Assembly (NCBI GenBank): GCA_043228905.1
Contig: JBHGNT010000001.1
Location: 29,574,001 to 29,638,000 of the forward strand
Length of the DNA stretch: 64,000 bases
Origin: Azolla caroliniana
Lineage: Eukaryota; Polypodiophyta
Direction of reading: 5' to 3'
Positions within the stretch are counted from its first letter, which is position 1. Each line of letters opens with the position of its first letter. Shown here in pieces: positions 12,398 to 27,301 of the stretch. Position numbers and translations under genes: made by a program. The notes under the pieces are model-generated. The model saw nothing but the letters and a program-made list of their open reading frames with translations. It did not search any database and had not been told where the DNA came from.

Positions 12398-15300
12398 TTG
12401 ATGTGTGCCTTTAAGCAATTGACGATCATATGCATACAATATTCGTATGATCTACATAATTAGGGGGTAGTCTATGTGCTAATCTTGATTATTAAATTTT
12501 CTTCTCTTGTCATTTTGCAATAGATGTTAAAGCCAAGCTATGCTCCTATTGACATAGTTATTGTTTCACCTACGTTTGGCATCATGCATGACTAGGCAGA
12601 AACTACTATGACAAGTGTTGATCTCACAATTTTCTATATTTTAGGGTAATTTATGTGTGAAGACTTCGTTAACAATCACATAGTTAAGCTAACCTCACAT
12701 GAGGATCAACTAAGGGTTTCAACATGTTAAACTTTTATATGCTTAATACGCAAAACCAAAGTGTTATCAACAAGAACTTCCAAATTTTGTTTGAATGAAA
12801 ATATGTCCACATACATGGACCTCTAATAATGCGCACAATGTAGATGATATCATATGAGATATATCCCTTGGCACTAATTCTTGGACATTGCTCATGTTTA
12901 ACAAAGGTGCACAAGAAGATGGGAATTACTTTAGAACTATAGAAAGGAATATATGTTGGGCCCCCATAAGCACTTCCTATTTCAACATAGCTTAGAAAAG
13001 AACATCACAAAACCACAAGTATGAACATGTAAAATTAACTACTAATTTTAATTGTTGATGGCTATGACATATCCATTATCAAGGTTTACTCATTGTTTTA
13101 TATATGCACCATCAAAAGAGTTCTAACATATGAGCACGTGTTTTGTTTCTAGGTATGGAGGCATGTGAGAGGTTAGCAACATTAGGGATAGCATTGAACT
13201 TGGTCACCTACTTACATGACCAAATGCATGAAACGATCCCTAGTTCGGCTAATGTAGTTACCAATTTTTTGGGGGCCTCTTGTCTCACTTGTTTACTAGG
13301 TGGGTTCATTGCAGATACGTACTTGGGTCGTTATAGAACGATAATTGTTGGATCTTGCATCCAATTTGTTGTAAGTAATATATTCAACCCATCCCCCCCC
13401 CCCCAAAAAAAAATAAAAATAAAAATAAAAAAATAAAAAAATAAAAAAATAAAAAATCAACCCATTTGTATTTCTATTGCATTGAACACAATAAGAAATT
13501 TCCCTTTATCTTTAAATCAATCAAACATGATACACACACATACATTTGTTTGCATGTTTCCACCTTGAGCACACCATATTACAACCAAGGGTTTGTAATA
13601 TGCATGTGTAGTGTAATAGATTTTTGTTTCTATATAATATATGACAAAACAAACTCTGGAATTTTGGCAAACATTATGGTTAAGACATGTATGTATAACA
13701 TGCCAAATTATTTGCAACATTGTTTTCAAATTTCCATCAAGAAGTATTTGTCATTTAATTAGTGTTAAATTTTACCTCAATAATAACTGAAGTGAAAGAA
13801 AGCAATGCATTATATTAACTATTCTTGAAAGATGTTGGCATATGGAATCATTTTCCTCGCGCGAATATACTCAAAATGATTGTATCGTCAGGGATTAATC
13901 CTCATGGTATTGTCGGCATCTCTTGAAAGCTTAAGACCACCTCCATGTGAACTAACCATAAATGGTTCACGATGTGAACCGGCAAGTTCGCGTCAATTAA
14001 TGGTATTATATGGAGGATTGTATATGATAGCTCTTGGAACTGGTGGAATCAAGTCCAATGTATCAGGACTAGGGGCTGATCAATTTGAGGATGGATGCGC
14101 AAAGGGAAGGCAAAAAATGCAATCCTATTTCAATTGGTTTGGAGTCACTTTGTCTGTGGCATCTATAATGGCCGTTACAATACTTGTATATGTGCAAGAC
14201 AATCAAGGGCGAGGAGTAGGGTATGGCATTTCTCTTGCTTGCATGGGAATTTCTCTTGCCTTATTTATAGGTGGCTCAAAAATTTATAGTATTAGACCAC
14301 CTAGAGGTAGTCCTCTCACACAAGTTGCTCAAGTTCTAGTTGCTTCTTGGAGGAACCGTCACTTCCTTATACCAAATGAGACCTCTCATTTCTATAACCA
14401 CAATTGCGAGTCACGAGTTTGTGATTCCCCATCACATCCAAGTTCCTCGACCAATGAACACAAAATCGAGTTCTCTTGTGAACCAAGCCTTCTTCATACA
14501 AATCAATTCTTGTGAGTATCCCTCCATTTCTTATTTTTTACAATTTAGTCATAATTTCTAGGACATGAGAAAAACAAGTTTGTGTTCACATGTGATATTA
14601 GATGGTGGGCAGCTTATTGATATTTAAAAAAAGATCCATTGTAAATTTGTATATGCAAAAGGTTCCCTCAGGATTACAACATTATAAATAAGATTGTGTT
14701 TTCTCTTTGATATTCGACCTAGCTCGAGTGCTTTTGACTATGTAAATTCTTCTTATGAACTCTTTAAAGACACAAAATATGATCAATTTATTTCATACAC
14801 TATGAGACTCTCTTTAATCATGGAATATCCAAAAAATATGCATAAAACTTTCAAATGTATGAAATTTGATAAGCATCATTTGATGCCATCAAGCGCAAAT
14901 CTTTGACATCTAAGTTTCCATTAATTGAACAAACATTAGATCGTATTAAATCACATAAAAATTTGAGGCAAACAAAACAAAACATGTTTCAATTTAACAC
15001 GACTTGAGGATTAATCTTAAAAGGGAACATACATTCTTGTATCGAAAAATGGAATTTCATATCTACATAATAGAAACTAGAGACTAAAAGATTGCATCAG
15101 GATTTTTGTTACGTGAGGTGCCCAAAACTTTTTATCATGCTACGTATATTTAATCAAATTAAAAACAAGGGCTACATTTTTTGGAAAAAAACAAAAACAA
15201 ACAAGGGCTACTTAAAAATATTGAGCTCAAGTGTTTTGAAATTAGATGTTATAGAAGTTATAAATATTTGATTCTACAAAATTCACTTCCACGACATCCC

Positions 15301-16390
15301 ATCCACTCATTTCTCGTCATCGATTGTCAATATAGGAAAATTATTTCACGACATATATGAAATGATAAATGTTTTAGACTTAGTAAGTTTTGCAAATGTG
15401 GAACATATTTTGGATTTAAATACTTTTCTTTTACACCCATTTTATAACGCATTTCACTTGTATGACTTTTTTTTTGACATCAGGTGTTTAGACAAGGCTG
15501 CTCTTATACCTGAACCTACAAACAAGACATTCAATATGATTCAAAGCCCATGGACACATTCTTCCATTACCAAAATAGAAGAAGTTAAAATGTTTCTTCG
15601 ATTGTTACCCATACTTGCAAGCACTACAATGTTTTGGACAACATATGCACAAATGATTACATTCTCTGTTGAGCAAGGAGTAACTTTAAATCGAAAGATA
15701 GGAAGGAACTTTGAGATCCCTCCAGCCTCATTAACCGTATTCATGCAAGTATCTGTCCTAGTTACACTCCCATTGTATGATCGAGTATTGATTCCATTTG
15801 TTAGGTCATGGAGAAGAAATGAGTATGGTATTACAAGCCTTCAACGTATCGGTATAGGCTTAATATTATCCATTCTTTCAATGGTTATTGCATCAATAGT
15901 TGAAAGGAAAAGACTCATAGTAGCACATGATATTCAAAACTTAGGACATACCACATTAACTCTCCCAATGAGTGTTTTCTATCTTGTCCCCCAATATGTA
16001 CTCACTGGAGTTGCAAACGCGCTTATTTACATTGGCCAACTAGACTTATTCTATAGGGAATCTCCATACGGTATGAGAAGTTTCACCACAGGCTTATGCC
16101 TTGGTTCATTTTCAATTGGATTTTTCTTTAGTAGTGCACTAGTTAGTAGTATTAATGGACGAACCAAACATGATGGAAACCTTGGTTGGCTTGCAAATGA
16201 CCTAAATGATGGTCGTTTGGATTACTTTTACTTACTCCTTGCAGGGTTTAGTTTTTGTAGCTTCTTGTTATTCCTTATATTTGCAAAATGGTATATCTAT
16301 AATCACACATGGAAAAGCTCTAGGACATTTTCTAGTGACTCAATAGGTGCAACTCCAACTCCCCAAGTTCTAAGTTCTGATAAAAATTGA
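11904..16390 (+). CDS. NPF6-subfamily (NRT1/PTR) proton-coupled transporter, 4 exons
   Basis: Exons by splice sites and phase are 11904-12024, 13153-13370, 13892-14511 and 15484-16390 (1866 nt, 621 residues). Introns are GT-AG; intron 1 has a weak donor (A|GTTAGC). The start could also be the second ATG at 11907. The protein is a plasma- or tonoplast-type major facilitator of the plant NPF family. Visible family features: GGWKAS lead-in, the proton-coupling ExxER motif (E43-A-C-E46-R47), GGFIADTYLGRYRT (T103 aligns with the CIPK23-phosphorylated T101 of NRT1.1), ALGTGGIKSNVSG with GADQF, FEIPPAS, and GQLDLFYRESPYGM near the end. Length fits the family. The residue aligned with nitrate-binding His356 of NRT1.1 is Tyr374 (FWTTYAQ), as I recall for NPF6.2/6.4-type members, so the substrate may not be nitrate alone. 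No lesion is seen; the gene looks functional. It is convergent with the NAA25 gene. Confidence 0.9.
12352..12396. repeat. (CA)n microsatellite in transporter intron 1
   Basis: About 22 uninterrupted CA units inside the first intron of the NPF gene. Confidence 0.95.
13391..13457. repeat. C-tract plus A-rich (AAAAAAT)n tract
   Basis: Twelve or so C residues are followed by A-runs punctuated by single T, just downstream of the exon 2 donor of the NPF gene. The tract is prone to slippage and assembly error. Confidence 0.9.
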
Positions 16391-19335
16391 TCATGTTGTG
16401 TTATATGAGAAGTCTATGCTTTTTGTAATGTTTATTGCTATGCAATATTTAATAAATGGGGAGGTTTAAGAAATGTTACATATATAATACCCAATAAATG
16501 TGTTTTTAAGGACTCTCACGTGACTACTATAGTATTTGTAATTCTAAATCTTTTGATTTTGGTTCCTAAAGTGACATCCAAACTCTTTGTCAAACATGAA
16601 TAATGTTGGGTACCCTTTATTAGGATGTACAATGGCATGGGTTATTCCATGAAAAATAAAGAAATTATTTTTTTAAATGATTCGCATATTTAAAAGAATT
16701 GTTTCTGCTCGGAAATAACAAAGCCATTAGATAAAATTCGAAAACAAACAAAAAGCTTTTGATATTTATACGAATACTTTTTTGAAGTTTTGTCGTAACA
16801 AGCTTTTTCTATATTTTAAGACTTGATTCCTTTGCTTTTGAAAGACTAAAACAATCTTGTAGCTTACATACAAAAATACTTTGTTGAAACTTGTGCTCCT
16901 ACAATTGATCCTCTTTCATTATCTATAGCAAGCACTTTTGTAATTGGCAAGATCCGTTGTCACTATTATCATGTCCTTGGAAACCTCTTATAGGTGCAAA
17001 TTCTCCTAGTTTGTGACCTGCCATATGGTTACTCAATGTAGACCAATTAGTGTTCCTAATCATTATCAACAACAATAGGATGAGTGATGATGATGGTGAC
17101 TTATTCTAGAGGCACAAGCGAAATGTTTTTCTATCTACACATTAAGGTTTTCAATCTCACCTATTAAATGATTGTCTGCATAAGAGGACCTTTTTTGCTC
17201 AATGTTTTGTAACTAATTCATTCTAATATCCACTTGTTAACCACTTTTCCAACATCTTCTTGATAGTTGCTCAACTTCATGGCTCATCATGAAACAAGCT
17301 AGCTAAGCTATGATCACCTAGACACAATTCACACTAGTGAGAACAATGATAGATAGATTATATGGGTAGAGAGTTTTTTTGGCCTAGGTATTTTCACAAA
17401 TTTTCAAATGTTAGCTTTTTGAATAATTAGTATCAAATGCTAGTGACTTAATTGATTTTGAGGTGTATAAATAGGAGATGTTTTAATTGATATGTTTACT
17501 AAATTACTATCGATCCAAAATACTTTTATATTGATTTGACACAAGGTCAATTATCCACATGGTTGATCAAACATGAGTTCACTCATAGATACCTAGGTTA
17601 TTTATTTTCTTATGTTAGTGATGTGATGTTTTCATTTGTTGGAGGGATAAACTGGCATATTGGTAATTTTGAAAAATGTAGAGCTATCTAAACTGAAGTA
17701 ATGGGTTCACTCATAGATACCTACATCTATAGGGTTGTTGATGGTTGGAACTGGGCACATAAGGAACATATGGCCATCTTGACCTATTGCTTACTATTGC
17801 AATGATCCCTTCTTATTATGTTGGGTCATGAACGGAGAATCTAGGCAATTATTTTATGTCTTAGGGTTTATTATGCACAATTTGCACTTAGTGGATAAAA
17901 TGTACCTAACAACCAAGTAGATAACAAAGCAAATTTAACATCCTCAAGACTTAACTCTAAATCTTCCATGGCCATGAGTCCAAGCATACACCTTTATGTG
18001 GCCAACTTTATAACTGATGAAAATAGCACATGGATAGGCATGATACATGTGGAGCTTCCATTTACAATCACCAACTAGTCACACATAATGTTTGTCAATG
18101 AATTTGACGAATGCAAAGCACCCTCTTCACTAGAGAGGAGAACACTTGAATTGCACCAAGAGTTGAGGGAGGAACTTTTGAAGAAGCCACCAATTGTTGA
18201 GGGACATTCACACTAGATGGAATCAAACTGGACACAGACAAGTGCACAGTGCAATTTATCCCAAAATATTACTATAAAAAGCAGAAAGAGAAAAACCACT
18301 CTTAAAATATCTACTTTTATATTCAGCTGTAATGTAGGTTGTAGAAATAGTAATTTAGTATTGATATTTCTGTTTCCCCTTCAAACATCCGTTAAATATT
18401 GAGGTTAGCTATTAAATACATAAATAGTAAGCATAAGCATCGTACATGCATAAATCTATGAATTTCCTTGAGCAAAAGCTTCAATGAAATTTCTGCAAAA
18501 CAATCTTTAAAAGCTTTTTCAAAATCACACACAATTCACTTATAATCAACTCTAACTAAAAATACGCTACCACTACTAACATGATGAATATTCAGGATAC
18601 TGCTACTAGTGTGACAATGTTTCTCCATGAATTATGTAAGCTTTATTCTATAGTAACAATCTCATTAGATAATTTCTTTTACATAATCTTTCAAATACCA
18701 TCATTTCAAGCTAACTTTATAGCTCATGTTGATATATAAACCTATCTGATATCAAATCCAATGATTGCATGATATTAAAGCTGGGAACACACATCCAAGG
18801 ACACTGATTTCACATGACAATCACGCTATCGCGCTTTCAAACTAAAACATGTTTCACAAAATTAAAAGCACAAAAAGACCTGAAAGATTTTTGCTCATCA
18901 CCTCTGGTGAATCATAAACTAATAGCTGCCATCTACAACGTGAAGTCATTGGACTTTTAAACAACTTAGGCTCAAAGAATACCATGATACCTTGTGCAAA
19001 CTATACTGTAAAAGGAAGTCAAGAGTCAAGCGGTATCCTCAAAAAGTTATGTGAAAGGAATCCTCCAAGAGTTAGAACAAAGGAGCTTGATTGCAATTAC
19101 ATTCAATGAAAAAAATAGAACTTAGAAAAAGTGGTCTAATGCTAGAAAACTAAGTCAAAATCTTAGGGAAAAAATACTCACAACATCAGATCACGATATC
19201 TGAAATCGAAGAGATGTTTGCTTTAGTTGTTCCTCAGTGAGCTATTAAAGAACTGCCCCAAAAATTATTACAACAGATGTGGAAAACAGATTTGTTCCTC
19301 ACATTTTAGACATTTCCAGAATTACAAAAGGAGAT
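16391..19335. other. Convergent intergenic region between NPF and NAA25 genes
   Basis: It contains the 3' untranslated ends of both flanking genes (AATAAA-like words at 16450 and 16490 for the transporter). A 40-codon coding-like stretch near 18085-18215 (NEFDECKAPSSLERRTLELH...) has no identified family and no supporting exon structure. Nothing else is supported. Confidence 0.45.
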
Positions 19336-20476
19336 CTACCGCATAACACACCGTAATGTGTTAATCCTTGATGATAATATGCTAATCAGATCATGCAAAG
19401 CATCACACTGACCTTCCACTATTGTTCTACACGTGACTTCAGGCTGCCAATTCTGAAATATTGATATAATCCTCTCGCCCATCTCATTCACTGATGAAGA
19501 AGAACCTGAGACCACCAAGGCATGGAGGACCAAACCAGGCTTCACAAAATTGTTATCAACAATACTCATTTCCTTTCCATTTGCAAGTAAATCTACATAA
19601 ACACTCTCATTCTTCACGTTCAAAGCTCCAGATAGTAATCTGGTCCATGACATTAATTTCTCTAATTCAATACAGAACTCTTCAGTACATCTATGGAGAA
19701 CTGTGAGGAGATTAGAATCAGCTGAGGCATCTCCTATCACTTGAGCCGCTGAGCCTTTTTTCTTCTTCTTTCCGGCTTTGCTAGTGGGCTGCAACCCTCT
19801 AATCCAAGAGTGTAGACAGAGAACATACCATGAAAAACCCTCTGTTACAACTGAAATGAGGGAAGGAAATGATGACCATGATGCCACTATATCTACTTCG
19901 GAAAACTGCTCATCATCTTCGAGATTAGATGCTCGTGCAAAGTTTGTAAGCTCAGAGAAAAGATATTTTGCAAATTCATTCAAGCAAAGCAAGGGTTTGG
20001 TTGAACACTGTGACGCAATCTCATAGGCAACCCAGAACAAGAAAAGTGAGAACACCTCTGTGGCGTCCAAATTAAGTTCCTGTCAAAGAAAATGTGAATG
20101 TTAATTTAATTTACTTACTTCGTGATACTGAACAGGTTTGGAATTGATGAGTAAACTTACATGTGAATCAAATGTTCTGAAGGTGATCAATATGGATTTT
20201 GTATGGATTTTGGATGTGCAGGTATTGTTAGGTTATTTTGGTGCCATCACACCTTTGTTCCACATGTAGAAAATGCATTTGCATATAGGATGCAACTGAG
20301 GTTTCTGTGGTTATGGTCACGGTGTTGGCTATGTTCACCCCTATAACTTTACAGAGAATATATACACTGTTGTGGTTTATCTATCCCATTTAGCATATCC
20401 CCTACTGGTTTACTTAAGTTGTGACTAGCAAATAGTGCCTGAGTGACATCTCTTCTCTATTGTCTTTTCATATTTT

Positions 20477-20519
<43 letters not shown>

Positions 20520-23500
20520 TTACTACCGTAGTGTGGGATCTCAATGATGAAATATCTGCAGAGATGTCTGGTAGTTTCTCCCATGAAATGCCAAGCAGTG
20601 TCCCATACTTTGCCACAAGATCTTTCAACTCATTCAAACAACCCACCGCATCACCATTTTCCCTCCCCGATTCCCTGAACCGAACTGCACCCATGGATAA
20701 ATATATCAATCGAGGCAGCAAAGATCGTTTGCGCAGCTCATTGCGCCACTTTTCATGAGTCTGCAACACAACAAAATTCACTGACTAAGTTTTCTTTTGA
20801 ATAAAACCTTGTTTGGATGCAAACGTTGAAACTATTTGTAGTAGATACAATACCTTGGTTTCTGTCTTATGTGATGCTGACTCTCCATTCGCAGTGCCTG
20901 TTGATGCCAAGCATAGAGAAAGAGTTGAGACTACTTATACAGTTTATATGTTGTAATCAGGCGTTTAATACTGCCAGTTGCCTTTAAGGCTTCATATCAA
21001 TGGCACAAATTACATTGACTATTTAGCAAAAGAGTTGAGCTATTAGTTAAACACAGATATAAATGTTGCCTATTTACTATTTGTTCATGTAAAACATTTT
21101 TCCCTGGTGGATTACAGCAACTGAGATAAAGAACAGGAGCTGACCCTCAACCTGCAGCTTAAAAGACAAGGCTGGAACACCACTAAGCTGTCCAAAAGAC
21201 TATTACATGGGATTCACAAAGTTCATGTAGATTAAAGCAATTTCCATGCTAACATGATTTAGAGCATTGCACACAATGAAAAACAATTTGAGCTCTTAAT
21301 GAATATATAGATGATATAACAAGATTAAAATGGCTGTTTTTAAACGATTTTTTCAAAGGCAATGTGTTCCCATTAAGGGAAAAACCAATCAAATTTTTGC
21401 TTGTTGCTCATTAGAATTTGCAACAATGATTATAATTACGAACCTTCGAAAGATAATAACATATTTGCCTGACAGATTTGAACTAAATCCTTGAAAATCT
21501 AAACAAGAGGTGGCTCATATATGTGAACTTCAAAACTTAAGCAAAGGCTGATAACATAAGATTATTTGGCAAAAGATTCATGATGTTTCATACCCTCATA
21601 CCTATCAAACTACATTCGTGAGGTGTAGGCGACCACCATGGTCGTGTATCAAGAGCTTCATTGAATGATAAGGTGGCCAACTTCTCATCCATCCCAAAGT
21701 TTAAAGCTTCAACCCCATAACGCAGCTTCTCAAAAACTACCTGATCAAAGATATTAAACACTGTTAACTTTTCTCACAAAATGGGTTATGAGGGGATTTA
21801 CATTTGTAAATCATAAAATAGTTAGAAGGCTTCACCATTATTTCATCTGGACTGTGTGCTTTCAGTTTGAGCTGTAAAACAGCATCCTCAACCTTTGCAA
21901 GTAAAAGGTTATGGGAGTGCCGGAGTCTGTCTTTGAATTGAACAAACTCCAATACCTGGAAGCATAGTTAGAAATATGAATTCTTGTAGCTTAGGTAATA
22001 TAATTAGAACATACATTTGCAACTAGCAATTTCTTCATTTAGATAGAAATCAAAGATAATGATAAGAGCCTTGGTGAATCATTAATGGTGTTCATACTTT
22101 GGAATAGTTACAGTGTCTATATGCCAATATTACAAGGTCAGCTGCTTCTTTGACATAATCCTCATGAAACTTCACAATATCTTTCAACATCAAATCCAAC
22201 TGTGACCATTGTGTACTTTTGACTAAAGAAGTTAGCATATGATGTGACATAGTCTCGATCAGAATATTCTTAATATCCAGTGTCTTGTACCTGCGAAGAA
22301 GGATACACACATTAAAGTTAGTTGACCATAAGTGTGTTACATTGGCCAGGACAAAGAGCTCTTAGGTCGATACATGATACTTTACCATGCAAAAGCTGTA
22401 GAAGAGCAAAATAATGTTGAATATAAGCTTGTAAGCATTATCTTACACTGGGAAGAAAACCTAGAAAAGTACAATATCCCCAAATGATTTTAGAATATAT
22501 AGACAAGGTGTACAAATGCATCTATAAATACATCGCCATGTATTATATTTGCAAGCCACACACAAGTTTCCAGGGCATAGATCATGCATATTATACTTAT
22601 TTTTCAGATATGATATTTAGTATACATCCAATAAATATCTGTGGCTTACTCAGAAACGTTTCACAGATATAAAAAGCTACTCCATGAATAATAATTTATA
22701 AATGCAAATACAAGCATAATTCCTATACATTGCCACATACAATTCATGCAAATCACACACAAGTTTACAGTGCCAAAGATATGATATTTAGTATACTTGT
22801 CATAAATGTATACTTGTTTGCCAAAGATTCAAGATCATTATGATATTTAGTATACATCCTGTAAATATCTGCAAATTACTCAAAAATTATTCACATATCT
22901 ATAAAATTGTACTCTTCGAATAAAAAATTATGAATGCAGATACATGAACAATTCCTGCATATACATATACATGCATACATATATGTACACAAATGAATGA
23001 ATACAAAATTTAAGATTGCTGAAAAAGACCATATACGACTGTGTGTACATAAAGAGAAGCACATAATTTGAGTGCTCAATGATTGCCCCGAATTAAGGAA
23101 ACACTTACTTTCTCATTGCAAGTCCAAATTCTAAAATCAAGATTGACTCAACCACATATCCAGGATCTTTGGTGCGCAGAAATAACTATGAATAAAAGAG
23201 AGAAGAAATTATAACCCGCATACACTTTATGATATTTATAATAATTAAGAATGTCAGAGAAATGACAATAAATAATACCTGAATCAAAATGTAAACAACG
23301 ATTGTTATAAATTCTTCCCCATGCATACATTCTTGTGGATCTAAATCTTTCGAAAGCTTCAAGCCAGTCACATAAAGATTTGCATTGTCAATAGCTTTTG
23401 CTAGTAAATCTGCAAAGGAAGTGAGTATGTATTCAAATCAGATAATATAGAAAACCAAGAGTGAATAAAAACTTTCAATCATCCTGTTTCTATGTGTGTA

Positions 23501-26500
23501 CAAACCATTGATACTTTAATACCCATAAAAATCCAAAAGTTTGAAGAGTGTCCGAAATTATGAATATGTAGAGTAAGGGATAGAATATTAAAGAGATATA
23601 TGCATGAATCAAAATAGTGATTTTCTTACAAACCTCCATTTGAAGTTCCTGCCATTGAGCCAAGCTGCATCTCTACCTGAAACAAGCTCAGCTTCTTTCT
23701 CAGCAGATGTAAAGAATTCTCGCTTTCAGCTTTACTGTAAGCCTTGTATAGATTCTCAACAAGGTCAACAGAACCCTGTCTTTGAACAAACTCTAAATAG
23801 AGTTTAATGTCAGACGTAAAGCTGACCATGTGGCCGAATCTGTTTATACATGGGCATAATGTCAAGCTTTCAGAAACAGAAAATTTGTATGATAAGAGAC
23901 AAAGAGCTTTATACCTTTCATAATACCCCACTATAGCAGTACATATGCTGCTACAAGTGGTCTTACTGTTTCCCTGACCAAATTGGAGAAGGAAACGTCT
24001 TCTCTCAATCTCTATATTCCCAATAAAGGGTCCTCTTCTTAGCTCATGATTATCTTTATTTTGCAGCCTTTGAAGGAAGACACTTGCATCTTCAAGTCTT
24101 GACTCTGCCTGTGTTTAACATGGATGCAACTTTAGAAAGCATCTTCTAAATGTGATCCTAAAACTTAAATTATACCTCTTCATATGGCAATCTTGTAACT
24201 GCTTCAAATATTTCTGTATTCGCAGGATCTGATTGAGACAAATCGTAATCTGGGGCTTCCAATGTGGCATCTAGATATAGCATAAATGCAACCCAATCAT
24301 CTGAGCTGTTTCCATCAAGAAAATAGATGTCAATGGATGTGAACAACTGTATCCATAGAGAAAACTAGAAAATGAACATAACCCAGCGTGCACAGAATAA
24401 GCCTTTCTGAGAAAAAAGACATGGACAGCATCAAAATCTTGTGCCCTATGTGTAAGCAAGCCGATAACAGAACACATCAACCACTTTTTCAATTCATCTT
24501 CTTTAACTATACACCAGCAAGGTGTATACCAAGAATCAAAACTAGCAAAATGCTGTGTCCTACGTGTAAGGAAGTGTATAATAATACATACCGACCACTT
24601 TTTTAATTCATCTTTTCTGCTGATAGCTCACACATGTCACACAACATTATATTTGGAAAAAGAGAACAAACATTATACCTCGTCTCCAACAGCTCTTGGA
24701 AAACATTTGCAGCAAGATTGTATTGGTGTGATAAAAGCAGCAGCTTACCCTAGCAGCTTGTGGACAAATTGCACACCAGAAAAATTTAGTAACCTTCCTC
24801 GTTGATGAACACTGCCATGATGTTAGCTGACAAAATTGGATTCCCCTTGACAGGTACTCACCTTCAACTTCAGTTTGTCATTTACAATGCTGAAAAGTTC
24901 ACCAGATTTGTTTGAAAGGATGTCTATAGCAGACACATATTTCCCCTCGTATTCCAATAGCGTGGAATAGACTAGCAATGCTGTCCACACAAAACTCTTT
25001 AGCCATTTTCAAATAGTTGTAAAGAAAAGAGAATAATAAATTATGTGAGAAGCAAGAACGTTTTCCAATTTTCCTAATATACATTTTTAAGGAGAGGTCA
25101 AGAAGCTGAAAACCTTCAAGTTCTTCAAATCCATGGGTATCTAGTCTTTTTTTCAATAAAGCCTCCCCCAATGACAACAATGTTTTATCTCCATTTCCAC
25201 AATAAACCTGAAACCATTTCAATTGCAATTTTGATATGGCGCTCATAAGATTAGCATGGACCATTCCCTTACAGATTTTATCTATGAAACGTTCAATCAG
25301 TTTCTATTCATGTAACCTGCAACTGGATGCTGCAGATAGCCCACAACAAAAAACGTTCCTCTTGAAAGAGCTTGTACATCTTCATTGCTATCTAGATAAA
25401 AGGTGATATATAGGCTGTTTATGAGGAGTCCAAATGTCAATTGCAGACATAATTTTAGGCATTAAGAGATAATCTACATACCTGCTGCTGCTTTAAAAAA
25501 GAATAATCTCGCACATAACAGTTAAAGAGACCCATCATCAAGTCTATGTTATTGGGGGTCTTACTACACGCTTTCTCGTAGCAGGCCGTGGCTTGTTCAG
25601 CTACAAAAAGCAATCAATACATGTAAGACTGGTTGATGTTTTTTGGAAACAAATCGCATGTACTTTGTAGCACTTATCCAATTGGTTTTTAAATTTTACA
25701 CTCACGACGGCCTAATCGTTGAAACACAATCTGTAATGTGCTTAATGTGAGATCATCTGTTGGCTCCGATGCTTTTGCTTGTTCACACAAAGTAAGAGCT
25801 TCCTCTTGCTTTTCCATCCTCTCCAACACCAAAGCTTTCAATACCTAATATGTTCAAAGCAATGAAGGCTAAATATCCACATATTTCACGATTATCAACC
25901 TACTGTATCATAGTTAGGGAAATGCAATAAACAACCTATGTACCCTATCTATCATCGGGTATCCATTGCATGATGAGAACGTTATTATACCCATAATATA
26001 CCTCAAGCTCGTTAATTATCATTTAAAGAAGATTATCTATGGAATTCAAGTGCTCAGTCGCATGTAAGCTTATTGGGACAGACACTATTTTCCAACCTTT
26101 GAAGCACCAGAACAGCCAGTATAATTTGCTTGATATGTGTTTGTATTCAAAATAATGAATTATATATCCAACGAAATTGTTCTATTTCACACCTATTCAT
26201 ACTGTAGAGTTTGCAGGATTTACTTTAGTATTCGAAATGTTCGACGGTATTGATTCTGGAGAGTATTGTTTCAGATCTATTTGTAGATGGAGTTCACAGT
26301 GTATTATTTTGCAGGATATGTGTTTGTTTCGACAAATTGAATGGGACAAGAAAAGAGATATATGTCGTTTCCACTCTTGCTCAAAACAAGTGCTCAGGTA
26401 CATGTTACCTTAAAAAGAAGTCTAACAGAAACAGTTTCAGATCAATATCTGTACTGAAATGCAGTTTTTTGAATCCTTTGAAGTTAATACACATGCTATC

Positions 26501-27270
26501 AAACAACTTAAGTCTTTGACACTCTTATCATTGGCTCTTTGACCTTCAAAATAAATACTTATACTTCAATGCAATGCTTGAAATCACTAAGATCATCAGG
26601 AAGCATCCGTATTTGGCATGTCCTTCCATACACCTTCTTTAGTCTCTTTGATACGTAACGTTAGTTCTCTACAGAATGTGGATCTACATAGAGCAATAGC
26701 ATCAAAACATGCATTCCAATATCAAAACTCTTCACATCCATTGAAGGATCAAAACATGTATTCCAATTATCTTCACTAGTGTTTGTATACAAAATCCTGA
26801 ATAGAGAGGACATACACCTACTTGAATTCTGTTATATCCTTAAGCATAGCTCTAATGAGCCATTGACAGACCAATATCTATACTGAAATGCACTACTTCG
26901 AGTATAATAATTGTCTTGATTAAATTTAGTTTGCAAATATGACAATAGATATGACAGCATGTCTATACTAACTGAACCGCTTCATATCCAATTTTGAAGA
27001 GTCAGAGCAACTTGCAATCAAATTTCTCGATGTAATTGATGTGAAAAACCTACTTAGAGCCTCTCAGCCCTGAAAACTTAGCTATTTGCATGCAATTTAT
27101 ACAAATATTCGTACTCTATATTCAAATTTCTCAATTATTTACGATACGAAACTAATTATAACCTTTTTTATCCTTATAATTTGGACATAAAATCATGACA
27201 AAACCTGACATTGAAAGAAACAGCAAAGAACGAAAATTTCTCAAGGGAAAAAAGAAAGAAAAACAATGAC

Positions 27271-27301
<31 letters not shown>

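Noticed and set aside
21145-21190. Possible extra 36-bp NAA25 exon (LSGVPALSFKLQ)
   Set aside because: Using it would require a different exon 15 donor and break the phase into exon 16; the direct join gives SLIGTANGES in frame.
22660-22740. Candidate for the missing NAA25 exon (minus strand, MWQC...)
   Set aside because: Only a three-residue resemblance, no good splice sites, and the block is part of an AT-rich intron duplication.
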